DNA from: an uncultured Lachnospiraceae bacterium | GTDB lineage: Bacteria > Bacillota > Clostridia > Lachnospirales > Lachnospiraceae | Length of the DNA stretch: 64,000 nt | Direction: 5' to 3' | NCBI GenBank assembly: GCA_910584205.1 | Contig: CAJUAA010000018.1 | Location: forward strand, 10,452 to 74,451 | Shown here: in pieces, positions 51,220-59,029 of the stretch | Layout of the letters: each line of letters opens with the position of its first letter | Position numbering within the stretch: position 1 is the stretch's first letter | Made by a program: the position numbers and the translations under genes | Notes under the pieces: generated by a model | Told to the model about the DNA's origin: nothing | What the model saw: only the letters and a program-made list of their open reading frames with translations | The model's database searches: none

Positions 51220-52293
51220 TCAAAAAATGGTTCCGCCTCCGGCCACGTAAATTCCGTCATAAAAGACCACCGCCTGCCCCGGCGTCACCGCCCGGACCGG
51301 CTCGTCAAACACGCATTCCACCTCATCCGGCCCCGTGCTTCGCACGGTGCACATGGCGCCTCTGTGATTGTAGCGGATCTTTGCCAGAAAACGCGCCTCT
51401 TCCTCCGGCCTCTCCACCGCCATCCAGTTCATCCGGCCCGCACGGAGGGTCCGCCGGTACACATCCGACTCCTCTCCGACGACCACGTCGCCGGTATCCG
51501 GACAGATCTTCGTCACCACCACCGGACGCCCCATGGACAGCCCCAGGCCTTTTCTCTGCCCGATGGTGTAATGGGTGATTCCCCTGTGCCTGCCGATGAC
51601 CGTCCCGTCCTTCCACACAAAATTCCCTTCCGGTATCTTCTCTCCGGCGTGTTCCTCGATAAAGCGGGCATAATCCCTGTCCGGCACAAAACAGATCTCC
51701 TGGCTGTCCGGCTTCCCCGCCACGGAAAGCCCCAGTTCCCCGGCAAAACCCCGGATCTGTTCTTTCGTGTAAGCTCCCACCGGCATCAGCGTGCGGGAAA
51801 GCTGTTCCTGCGTCAGATTGTAGAGGGCGTAAGTCTGGTCTTTTGCCGCTGTGGCGGACGTCCTCACCGCGTATCGGCCGCCTGCCAGCCGTTCCACCCG
51901 GGCGTAGTGCCCGGTGGCGATATAATCCGCCCCGATGTCCATACTCCGCTTCAGGAGCGATTCCCACTTCACATGGCGGTTGCAGGCGATACAGGGGTTG
52001 GGTGTGCGCCCGTGCAGATATTCCTCCATAAAATAGTCGATGACCTTTTCCTTAAAATCCTGTTTAAAATTCATGACGTAATGAGGAATTCCCAGTTTTG
52101 ACGCCACGCGCCGGGCGTCCTCCACCGCGCTCAGCCCGCAGCATCCGCCGTTCTCCTCCACCTGATCGGGATCTTCGTCCTGCCAGATCTGCATGGTGAC
52201 GCCGACGACCTCATATCCCTGTTCCTTCAGAAGCCATGCCGCCACAGAGGAATCCACTCCGCCGGACATGCCGACGACGACTTTTTCCTTCAT
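51220..52293 (-). CDS. mnmA: tRNA-specific 2-thiouridylase MnmA
   Basis: Adds sulfur to U34 of Lys, Glu and Gln tRNAs, with sulfur relayed from a cysteine desulfurase. 357 residues; P-loop GMSGGVDSSVAAWLL at the N-terminus; catalytic Cys104 (in NPCIACNRHVKW) and Cys201 (in SQEICFVPD) correspond to E. coli Cys102 and Cys199. The gap to iscU is two bases, so it belongs to the iscR-iscS-iscU-mnmA operon, which gives it its sulfur donor IscS. Confidence 0.97.
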   Translation of the reverse strand: MKEKVVVGMSGGVDSSVAAWLLKEQGYEVVGVTMQIWQDEDPDQVEENGGCCGLSAVEDARRVASKLGIPHYVMNFKQDFKEKVIDYFMEEYLHGRTPNPCIACNRHVKWESLLKRSMDIGADYIATGHYARVERLAGGRYAVRTSATAAKDQTYALYNLTQEQLSRTLMPVGAYTKEQIRGFAGELGLSVAGKPDSQEICFVPDRDYARFIEEHAGEKIPEGNFVWKDGTVIGRHRGITHYTIGQRKGLGLSMGRPVVVTKICPDTGDVVVGEESDVYRRTLRAGRMNWMAVERPEEEARFLAKIRYNHRGAMCTVRSTGPDEVECVFDEPVRAVTPGQAVVFYDGIYVAGGGTIF

Positions 52294-52295
52294 GT

Positions 52296-52739
52296 CTAAT
52301 ACTCTTCGCCTTCCTCTTCTTCGCCCTCGTGAATATCGGATTTGGGCTTCTCAAGCCCCTCGATTTTGATCCCGTGCTTCTCCGCGTAATCCCAGAGCGC
52401 CGCATGGATCGCTTCCTCCGCCAGGAGCGAACAGTGTACCTTCACCGGCGGAAGTCCGTCCAGGGCCTCCATCACTGCCTTGTTGGTCACCTGAAGCGCT
52501 TCGTAGATGGTCTTTCCCTTCACCAGCTCCGTGGCCATGCTGCTGGTAGCCACTGCCGCTCCGCAGCCAAACGTCTTGAATTTCACGTCCCGGATCACCT
52601 GATCGTCGTCAATATCCAGATAAATCCGCATGATGTCGCCGCATTTCGCGTTGCCCACCGTCCCCACGCCGCTGGCGTCCTCGATCTCTCCTACATTTCT
52701 CGGATTCTGAAAATGATCCATGACCTTATCACTATACAT
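52296..52739 (-). CDS. iscU: Fe-S cluster scaffold IscU/NifU-like
   Basis: Iron-sulfur assembly scaffold of 147 residues. The three cluster Cys are Cys33 (AKCGD), Cys59 (FGCGAA) and Cys103 (VHCSL), and the Asp after Cys33 is kept. Ends with an acidic tail (KSDIHEGEEEEGEEY) not typical of IscU. Follows iscS by 73 bp. Works with IscS in the cytoplasm. Confidence 0.95.
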   Translation of the reverse strand: MYSDKVMDHFQNPRNVGEIEDASGVGTVGNAKCGDIMRIYLDIDDDQVIRDVKFKTFGCGAAVATSSMATELVKGKTIYEALQVTNKAVMEALDGLPPVKVHCSLLAEEAIHAALWDYAEKHGIKIEGLEKPKSDIHEGEEEEGEEY

Positions 52740-52812
52740 TGCATCTTCCTCTTTTCTGTATTTGTTTTAAACAGACCGGCTTTCCGCTTTTTTACTGTTC
52801 TTTGCCGTTGTC

Positions 52813-54000
52813 TTATTTTCCCCGCAGGAAATCCTCATACAGCGGGGACATGGCCCGGAGCTTTTCCACGATCTTCCGGATGGATTCCACCACATAGTCA
52901 AGCTCCTCCTTCGTGGTCTCCTCGCTGAGCGTCAGACGCAGCGAGCCATGGGCAATCTCATGGGGCAGTCCGATGGCCAGAAGCACATGGGACGGGTCCA
53001 GAGACCCGGACGTACAGGCAGATCCGCTGGAACCGCAGATGCCGTCCATATCCAGCATGATCAGAAGGGATTCTCCTTCCACAAACTGAAAACTGAAATT
53101 CGCGTTATTGGGAAGGCGGTTGGTCCGGTGCCCGTTCAGCCTGGTGTAGGGAATTTCTTTCAGCACCCGGCCAATCAGGTAATCCCGCAGCTCCTTCTCC
53201 CTGGCCGTCCGATCTTCCATGGTCCTCATGGCACGTTCCACCGCCGCTCCATATCCCACGATCCCCGGTACGTTCTCCGTTCCGGCGCGGCGCTTCCGCT
53301 CCTGGGCACCCCCGTGGATGAAGCTCCGGATCTTCACTCCCTTACGGATATACAGAAATCCGATCCCCTTGGGCCCGTTCAGCTTATGGGCGCTGGAACT
53401 CAGCATATCGATGTTCAGTTCATCCACCCGGATGGGAAGCTGTCCGAATGCCTGGACCGCGTCGGTGTGGAACAGGATGCCGTGCTCCTTTGCGATCTTT
53501 CCGATCTCTCTGACCGGCTGGATCGTACCGATCTCATTATTGGCAAACATGATGCTGATCAGGATCGTAGTCGGACGGATCGCCTTTTTCAGCTCCTCCA
53601 GCTTCACGGTCCCGTTCTCATCCACATCCAGATAAGTCACCTCAAAGCCCTGCTTTTTCAGCCATTCCCCCGTATGGAGCACCGCGTGATGCTCAATCTT
53701 CGAAGTAATGATATGGTTCCCCCTGCTTCGGTATGCTTCTGCAGCCGCCTTGATGGCCCAGTTATCCGATTCGCTTCCTCCGGCAGTAAAATAGATTTCT
53801 TCCGTCCTGGCCCCCAGAGCTTTTGCAATGGTCTCTCTTGCATCCGTGATCGCTTCCCTGCTTTTCTGGGAAAATCCATATACACTGGAAGGATTTCCAT
53901 AAGTTTCTGTAAAATACGGAAGCATGGCTTCCACAACTTCCGGCGCCGTCCTGGTCGTCGCCGCATTGTCCAGATAGATCAATCTCTTTTCCTCACCCAT
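52813..54000 (-). CDS. iscS: Cysteine desulfurase (NifS/IscS)
   Basis: PLP enzyme that takes sulfur from cysteine for Fe-S cluster and tRNA thiolation. 395 residues from the ATG at 54000. YLDNAATTRTAPEVVEAM at the start; PLP Lys in SAHKLNGPKGIGFLYI; catalytic Cys in GSSGSACTSGSLDPSHVL. The AAGGAG site is 12 bases before this ATG; a TTG three codons upstream is only three bases from that site, so I prefer the ATG. Ten bases after iscR. Confidence 0.96.
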   Translation of the reverse strand: MGEEKRLIYLDNAATTRTAPEVVEAMLPYFTETYGNPSSVYGFSQKSREAITDARETIAKALGARTEEIYFTAGGSESDNWAIKAAAEAYRSRGNHIITSKIEHHAVLHTGEWLKKQGFEVTYLDVDENGTVKLEELKKAIRPTTILISIMFANNEIGTIQPVREIGKIAKEHGILFHTDAVQAFGQLPIRVDELNIDMLSSSAHKLNGPKGIGFLYIRKGVKIRSFIHGGAQERKRRAGTENVPGIVGYGAAVERAMRTMEDRTAREKELRDYLIGRVLKEIPYTRLNGHRTNRLPNNANFSFQFVEGESLLIMLDMDGICGSSGSACTSGSLDPSHVLLAIGLPHEIAHGSLRLTLSEETTKEELDYVVESIRKIVEKLRAMSPLYEDFLRGK

Positions 54001-54009
54001 ACGATCCAA

Positions 54010-54474
54010 TCACTCCTTTTTCTCACAACAGGATCCGGGAATCCTGTTTTTCTCTGCTACTTCCCGGCTCTCTCTCACCAGATCACTGATTTTTATCTCA
54101 TCCACGGCCTGATTGATGCTGTCATTGATCCGTTTCCATACGTATTTGGTCACACAGACGTCCGCGCCGTCGCATCCGTTTTCCTCCGACAGTCCCGGAC
54201 AGTCCACCGGGTCCAGACTCCCTTCCAGCGCCCGCAGCACGTCGCCCACCGAGATCTCCTCGGCGCACCTGCTGGGGATATAACCGCCTCCCGCCCCGCG
54301 CACGCCGGTCACAAGGCCCGCTTTTTTCAGCCTGGCAATCAGCTGCTCCAGATAGTTCTCCGATATATGCTGTCTTGCAGCAATATTCGAGAGCGGCACA
54401 GGCTCTTCTGCGCTGTGCACCACCAGATCGACCATGGCGCGCAGACCGTATCTGCCTTTCGTTGACAGCTTCAT
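54010..54474 (-). CDS. iscR: Rrf2-family Fe-S regulator IscR
   Basis: Rrf2 winged-helix regulator of 154 residues: N-terminal MKLSTKGRYGLRAMVDLVVH with HTH at IAARQHISENYLEQLIARLKKAGLV, wing GVRGAGGGY, and three cluster Cys at 92, 101 and 107 (E. coli IscR 92, 98, 104). Senses Fe-S status and represses the isc operon when loaded. First gene of iscR-iscS-iscU-mnmA; a candidate operator overlaps the transcription start. GGAGG precedes the ATG. Confidence 0.93.
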   Translation of the reverse strand: MKLSTKGRYGLRAMVDLVVHSAEEPVPLSNIAARQHISENYLEQLIARLKKAGLVTGVRGAGGGYIPSRCAEEISVGDVLRALEGSLDPVDCPGLSEENGCDGADVCVTKYVWKRINDSINQAVDEIKISDLVRESREVAEKNRIPGSCCEKKE

Positions 54475-54486
54475 GTTTTCCTCCGA

Positions 54487-54631
54487 TTACAGTTCCGCTT
54501 CCGCCCTTCCAGCCCCCTTTGGGGAGATGCATCTCCTGACGCTTCCGCGTCCCGAGATCCATCTGGGCGCCGGCAGGCCGTCCGCTGTTTTACAGTTCCG
54601 CTTCCGCCCTTCCAGGCCGTCCGCTGTTTTA
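54487..54631. repeat. Direct repeats in the iscR leader
   Basis: A 26-bp sequence (54487-54512) recurs exactly at 54590-54615, and an 18-bp sequence AGGCCGTCCGCTGTTTTA (54575-54592) recurs at 54614-54631. The two repeats interlock, so the 54575-54631 block reads B-A-B with a second A upstream. They lie in the 5' untranslated region of iscR. They look like remnants of a small mobile or slipped-duplication element; no coding frame is evident. Confidence 0.8.
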
Positions 54632-54655
54632 ATTCCTAGTATTTTACTCGGAATT
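54631..54655. promoter_or_regulatory. Putative IscR operator
   Basis: Near-perfect 11-bp inverted repeat on a 3-bp centre: minus strand arms AATTCCGAGTA and TACTAGGAATT (one mismatch). It starts eight bases past the -10 box, across positions +2 to +26, where a bound regulator would block transcription. Confidence 0.65.
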
Positions 54656-54663
54656 CGTTTTTG

Positions 54664-54692
54664 ATAATAACATCTGAGATCGGTTCTGTCAA
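54664..54692 (-). promoter_or_regulatory. Promoter of iscR-iscS-iscU-mnmA
   Basis: Minus strand TTGACA (54687-54692), 17-bp spacer, TATTAT (54664-54669). The leader to iscR is about 180 bases. Confidence 0.8.
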
Positions 54693-54731
54693 GCATTCCG
54701 CACGAATATATTGCAAGAAAAAGAGTTTTTT

Positions 54732-56249
54732 ATGAAACAATTTTCCATATTTCTGAAAGGAACGCTGATCCTTACCATTGCCGGACTGCTGAGCCGTTTT
54801 CTTGGCTTTTTCTATAAGATATTCCTGGCCCAGGCTCTCGGTGCGGAAGGTATGGGAATCTATCAGCTGATCTTCCCCGTTTTTTCCGTCTGCCATGCGC
54901 TCACTGCGTCCGGCATGGAGACCGCCATCTCCCGTTTCACCGCGTTTGCCCGAAAAGAAGAAAAGGATTCCTGGCTCTACGCAGGACTCTTTCTGTCCCT
55001 TCTGTCCTCCGCGGCCGTAGGGCTCCTTCTGTGGTCCAAAGCCGCGTTCATCGCCCGGTACCTGCTGCAGGAACCCCGCTGCGAACCGCTGCTCCAGATC
55101 ATGGCCGCCGCGGTTCCCCTGTCCGCCGTCCACTGCTGCTACGCCGGCGCCTGTCTGGGCCGGAAACAGACCGGGCTCCCCGCTGCCGCACAGCTTCTGG
55201 AACAGCTTGTCCGGATCGGTACTGTATGGCTTTTGTGCAGCATCCGAATCCAGCAGGGCGGAACCGTCACCCCTTCCCTCGCTGTCTTCGGGCTGCTGGC
55301 CGGCGAAGCGGGAAGCTCGCTTCTGATGCTCACCTTCGCATCCGGAAGCCGGGAGAAACCTTTCCGGCCAGGAAGCTGCAGGTCCCGCTGCCGTTCTCTT
55401 CTGGGGATGGCGCTGCCCATTACCGGAAGCCGCCTGAGCCTGACGCTCCTTCAGAGCGCAGAGGCCGTACTTATTCCCTTCAGCCTTCAGAAATCCGGGC
55501 TCAGCACGGCGGATGCCCTGAGCCTGTACGGAATCCTGACCGGTATGGCGCTCTCCTTTCTGATGTTTCCCAATGCGGTGACCGCGTCCATCTCCGCCAT
55601 GCTGCTGCCGGTCATATCCGAAGAACAGGCAAAGGGCAACCGAAAAAGCATCTCTTCCGCCATCGAATACACGATCCAGTTCGGGCTGACCATCGGCATC
55701 TTCTGCATGGGCGTCTTTCTCCGCTTCGGAAACAGCCTGGGAACCCTGTTGTTTCACGAGCGGCTTGCCGGAGAATTTCTCGTTACCCTTTCATGGATCT
55801 GCCCGGTTCTCTATCTGACCGGCAACCTCAACAGCATCCTTCACGGCCTTGGGCATACATCCGTCACATTTTTCAACCAGCTTGCTTCCATTCTGGTCCG
55901 GATCCTGTTCGTCGTCCTGTTCGTGCCCCTGTACGGCATCCAGGCCGTTCTCTGGGGGCTTCTCGCCAGCCAGCTTCTTCTGTGCCTGCTGGGAATCCGC
56001 GCCGTGTCTCCATTTGTGACTCCGACACTGGGACTGGACATTCTCGTACTGAAGCCCCTGGCCGCACTGTTTCTGTCCATAGGAGGTGTTGACCTGTTGA
56101 AACATCTGTTTTCCTTTTTCCGCCCCGGGCTTGAGATCCTGGAGCTGATCCTCAGCATCGGTATGGCGGCCCTTGCCTATTTCCTGCTCCTGTTCCTGTT
56201 CGGCGTATGGAAACTCTTCCAGCTGCCCCGCCGGCGCAGCCGGAGATAA
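54732..56249 (+). CDS. MATE/MOP-superfamily flippase (SpoVB/MurJ-like)
   Basis: Polysaccharide-type flippase, 505 residues with about 14 helices. Start at the ATG 54732 (MKQFSIFLKGTLILTIAGLLSRFLGFFYKIFLAQALGAEGMGIYQLIFP), the typical SpoVB opening of Arg/Phe-rich helix 1. The ribosome site is weak (AAAAAGAG). SpoVB works in spore cortex precursor export; close relatives MurJ-like flip lipid II or teichoic precursors. Divergent to iscR. Neighbouring sporulation gene spoIIM is 2 kb away but not in the same unit. I cannot separate SpoVB from vegetative paralogs. Confidence 0.83.
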   Translation: MKQFSIFLKGTLILTIAGLLSRFLGFFYKIFLAQALGAEGMGIYQLIFPVFSVCHALTASGMETAISRFTAFARKEEKDSWLYAGLFLSLLSSAAVGLLLWSKAAFIARYLLQEPRCEPLLQIMAAAVPLSAVHCCYAGACLGRKQTGLPAAAQLLEQLVRIGTVWLLCSIRIQQGGTVTPSLAVFGLLAGEAGSSLLMLTFASGSREKPFRPGSCRSRCRSLLGMALPITGSRLSLTLLQSAEAVLIPFSLQKSGLSTADALSLYGILTGMALSFLMFPNAVTASISAMLLPVISEEQAKGNRKSISSAIEYTIQFGLTIGIFCMGVFLRFGNSLGTLLFHERLAGEFLVTLSWICPVLYLTGNLNSILHGLGHTSVTFFNQLASILVRILFVVLFVPLYGIQAVLWGLLASQLLLCLLGIRAVSPFVTPTLGLDILVLKPLAALFLSIGGVDLLKHLFSFFRPGLEILELILSIGMAALAYFLLLFLFGVWKLFQLPRRRSRR

Positions 56250-56266
56250 AATATGTTCCGCATTCA

Positions 56267-56295
56267 TTTACAATCCGAGGATTTTATATTATAAT
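56267..56295 (+). promoter_or_regulatory. Promoter of DAHP synthase gene
   Basis: TTTACA (56267-56272), 17-bp spacer, TATAAT (56290-56295), 55 bp before the ATG. No T-box or other leader structure was seen. Confidence 0.75.
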
Positions 56296-56350
56296 TTCAA
56301 TAGTTGTCCGGCAGGGCAGCATCCTACAACAAAAGCAGAAGGAGCACATC

Positions 56351-57379
56351 ATGGGATTTACATTCAATAGAAAGCTTCCGATCCCCAAAGAAATCAAGGC
56401 GGATTATCCGCTTTCCGCCAGAGGCGCGGCGCAGAAGGCACAGAGAGATCAGGAGATCAGGGATGTCATCACCGGAGCCGACGACCGGTTCCTTATCATC
56501 GTCGGACCCTGTTCCGCGGACAATGAGGCGGCGGTCATGGATTACCTCCATCGCCTGATCCCGGTACAGGAAAAGATCAAAGACAAATGCATCATCATCC
56601 CCAGAATCTATACCAACAAGCCCCGTACCACGGGCGAAGGCTATAAAGGCATGGTCCATCAGCCCAATCCGGAGACCGCGCCTGACCTGCTGGAAGGGCT
56701 CATCGCCATCCGAAAGCTGCACATCCGCAACATTGAGGAAACCGGGCTTACCGCCGCAGATGAGATGCTCTATCCGGAGAACTGGTGGTATCTGACCGAC
56801 CTGCTCTCCTACGTGGCAGTGGGCGCCCGGTCCGTAGAAGACCAGCACCATCGTATGACCGTCAGCGGCTTCGACGTACCGGCCGGAATGAAAAATCCCA
56901 CCAGCGGGCATATGAGCGTCATGCTGAATTCTGTCGTGGCGGCGCAGCACGGCCACTCCTTCATCTACCGCGGCTGGGATGTGGACACCACCGGCAATCC
57001 GCTGGCACATACGATCCTGCGCGGCGCGGTGAACAAGCGGGGAGCGGTTCTCCCGAATTATCACTACGAGGACCTTCGCCTCCTCTGCGAGCTGTATGCA
57101 GAGACCTCTCTGCAGAATCCGGCCTGCATCGTAGATGTGAACCACTCCAATTCCAACAAGCAGTATCTGGAGCAGATCCGCATCTCCAAGGAGATCCTTC
57201 ACAGCCGCCGTTACAGCGAAGATATTCACCGGCTGGTCAAAGGGCTGATGATCGAGAGCTATATCGAGGACGGATGCCAGAAGATCCACGACAAAGTCTA
57301 TGGAAAATCCATCACCGACCCCTGCCTGGGATGGGAGAAGACCGAACGCCTGCTCTACGACATCGCGGAAAACTGCTGA
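56351..57379 (+). CDS. 3-deoxy-7-phosphoheptulonate (DAHP) synthase, class I
   Basis: First enzyme of the shikimate pathway, condensing PEP and erythrose-4-phosphate; 342 residues, AroF/G/H class. Markers: IIVGPCSADNEAAVMDYL near residue 50, KPRTTGEGYKGMVHQP (substrate-binding Arg/Lys), FKNPTSG-type KNPTSGHMSV, and CIVDVNHSNSNKQY with metal His. GGAG lies six bases before the chosen ATG; the frame extends upstream into the flippase but without ribosome site. Which of Phe, Tyr or Trp inhibits it is not readable. Confidence 0.95.
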   Translation: MGFTFNRKLPIPKEIKADYPLSARGAAQKAQRDQEIRDVITGADDRFLIIVGPCSADNEAAVMDYLHRLIPVQEKIKDKCIIIPRIYTNKPRTTGEGYKGMVHQPNPETAPDLLEGLIAIRKLHIRNIEETGLTAADEMLYPENWWYLTDLLSYVAVGARSVEDQHHRMTVSGFDVPAGMKNPTSGHMSVMLNSVVAAQHGHSFIYRGWDVDTTGNPLAHTILRGAVNKRGAVLPNYHYEDLRLLCELYAETSLQNPACIVDVNHSNSNKQYLEQIRISKEILHSRRYSEDIHRLVKGLMIESYIEDGCQKIHDKVYGKSITDPCLGWEKTERLLYDIAENC

Positions 57380-57423
57380 TCCGGCCTCCGGAATCCTCTT
57401 TTCCATACATAACACAGAACGCT

Positions 57424-57463
57424 AAAAAGGTACGAAAAGCATTCCGGCTCTTCGTACCTTTTT
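57424..57463. terminator. Bidirectional terminator between DAHP synthase and xerD genes
   Basis: 13-bp stem AAAAAGGTACGAA / TTCGTACCTTTTT with a 14-base loop; the terminal A/T tracts serve both strands. It ends two convergent transcripts. Confidence 0.9.
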
Positions 57464-57474
57464 CCATATGTCCT

Positions 57475-58356
57475 CTATCCTCTCGGATGGACTTTGCTGT
57501 ATTCCGTTCTCGTCTCCGGCTGAAACCCCGCATATACCTGCGTGGCCGTCAGATCCGCATGGCCCAGAATCTCCTGGATCGTGTGCAGCTTCGCCCCGTT
57601 GGACGCCATGTGGGCCGCGCAGGAGTGCCGGAACATTCTCGGGGTGATGTCCTTCTCGATCCCTGCCTTCCGCGCATAACCCTTCAGGATCTTCCAGAAT
57701 CCCTGGCGGCTCATGGGAGCGCCGGAGCAGTTCAAAAACAGATATTCCGTATCTTCCTTCTTGATAAACGCTTCTCTTCCCCTGTCCATATACTGCATGA
57801 GCGCCAGGCCCGCCTTGGACCCGAAAGGAATCATCCGCTCCCGTTCTCCATCCCGGCAGATGACCCAGCCAAAACGCAGATTCAGATCGCCGACTCCCAG
57901 ATGCACCAGCTCGCTGACCCGCATCCCCGTGGCGTACAGAAGTTCCAGCATGGCCTTATCCCGGCAGCCCTTGGGGCTGTCCTCCGATGGCTGTTCCAGA
58001 AGGTGCTCCATCTCCTGAACCGTCAGAATCCCCGGAACATGCCTCTCCACCTTCGGCGCCTTCAGCCGAAAGGAAGGATCCTCCTCAATTCTTCTCTTAC
58101 GCACCAGATATTCAAAAAACGCTTTCATGGATGCAATATATCTGGATATGGTGGAAGCCGCCATCCCGCTTTTCTCCAGATTCAGGACATACGAATTCAA
58201 CACCGTTGCCGTTATGGCGTCAACGGAATGCACTCCCTGCCCTTCCACGTACAGCATCATTTTGGACAGATCGCTGTGGTAAGACATCACCGTATTATGA
58301 GAAGCTTTTTTTACATCCTCCAAATATCCTACAAAATATCGTATCTCCTCGTCCAT
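57475..58356 (-). CDS. xerD: Tyrosine recombinase XerD-like, with altered active site
   Basis: Tyrosine recombinase of 293 residues with SAM-like N-terminal domain (about 1-95) and catalytic domain. Aligned to E. coli XerD, Arg146 (ATGMRVSEL), Arg243 (MFRHS), His266 (ILGHADL) and nucleophile Tyr275 (TQVYAGF) are present, but the Lys of the beta-hairpin GKG motif is Asp169 (CRDG) and the His of HxxR is Arg240. Start at the ATG 58356, six bases after GAGGGA. It follows spoIIM, the usual Clostridial neighbour. It may resolve chromosome dimers or be a specialised paralog with a different partner. Confidence 0.83.
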   Translation of the reverse strand: MDEEIRYFVGYLEDVKKASHNTVMSYHSDLSKMMLYVEGQGVHSVDAITATVLNSYVLNLEKSGMAASTISRYIASMKAFFEYLVRKRRIEEDPSFRLKAPKVERHVPGILTVQEMEHLLEQPSEDSPKGCRDKAMLELLYATGMRVSELVHLGVGDLNLRFGWVICRDGERERMIPFGSKAGLALMQYMDRGREAFIKKEDTEYLFLNCSGAPMSRQGFWKILKGYARKAGIEKDITPRMFRHSCAAHMASNGAKLHTIQEILGHADLTATQVYAGFQPETRTEYSKVHPRG

Positions 58357-58426
58357 TTTCATTCCCTCAATACTAAAGACATGCTTACAGTATAACGAAG
58401 AACGACGCTTATTTCAATATATTTTC

Positions 58427-58981
58427 TCACATTTTCCTCAAAATCTGTTGTAAAATCAAGGGATTCAGGGAAACCTCCGTAATCATCCCGAACAGAAGAA
58501 AGAAAAACCCCGCCACCGCCAGAAACAGATATTTTTTCTTATTGTTCCCTTTCTTCCATACCCAGAGAGGAATCCACCCAAAAGCGGGGATATAAAAAAG
58601 AAACTGAGGGACTACCCCCGCGGCACAGATCAGTACGCCCTTCAGGCCCAGACGGACCGTGGAAATGCTGATCATGGTCCCCCATGTCATCCCCAGAAGA
58701 TACAGGACCATCCCCAGAAGATACGGCGCCGCGGAGACCGCCCCGCAGCAGACCGCCAGCGCGTACTGCCCGCACCGATATCCTCCCACATATTGAAAAA
58801 GTTTTCGGTGGTCAATCTTCAGGGACGCGTACTGATTCAGAAAATACTCGCTGAAAATGCCCGCAAAGGCCATCTCATCCTGAGCCTGTACAAAGAGGAT
58901 GCCGGACAGGATTCCCGCAAAAAACAGGATCAGACAGCTTCCGGGAGACAGGCTTTTTCTGTAGAACAAAGTTTCTTTCAT
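58427..58981 (-). CDS. spoIIM: Stage II sporulation protein M
   Basis: Membrane protein needed for septum peptidoglycan hydrolysis and engulfment in the mother cell (SpoIIDMP complex). 184 residues, five helices; the family segment NQYASLKIDHRKLFQYVGGYRCGQ and the GTMISISTVRLGLKGV loop are seen. Start at the ATG at 58981, nine bases after GGGGAGGT; the longer open frame runs antisense-like into proC and is not real. A sigma-E type promoter stands directly upstream. Confidence 0.9.
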   Translation of the reverse strand: MKETLFYRKSLSPGSCLILFFAGILSGILFVQAQDEMAFAGIFSEYFLNQYASLKIDHRKLFQYVGGYRCGQYALAVCCGAVSAAPYLLGMVLYLLGMTWGTMISISTVRLGLKGVLICAAGVVPQFLFYIPAFGWIPLWVWKKGNNKKKYLFLAVAGFFFLLFGMITEVSLNPLILQQILRKM

Positions 58982-59002
58982 AATAAAAATACCTCCCCAC
59001 TC

Positions 59003-59029
59003 ATTGTATGAGCGGGAAGGCCCGTCTAT
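59003..59029 (-). promoter_or_regulatory. Likely sigma-E promoter of spoIIM
   Basis: Minus strand CATACAAT (59003-59010), a perfect match to the sigma-E -10 consensus, with ATA at 59027-59029 sixteen bases upstream as -35 core, overlapping the proC stop. spoIIM belongs to the sigma-E regulon in Bacillus, which supports the call. Confidence 0.6.
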
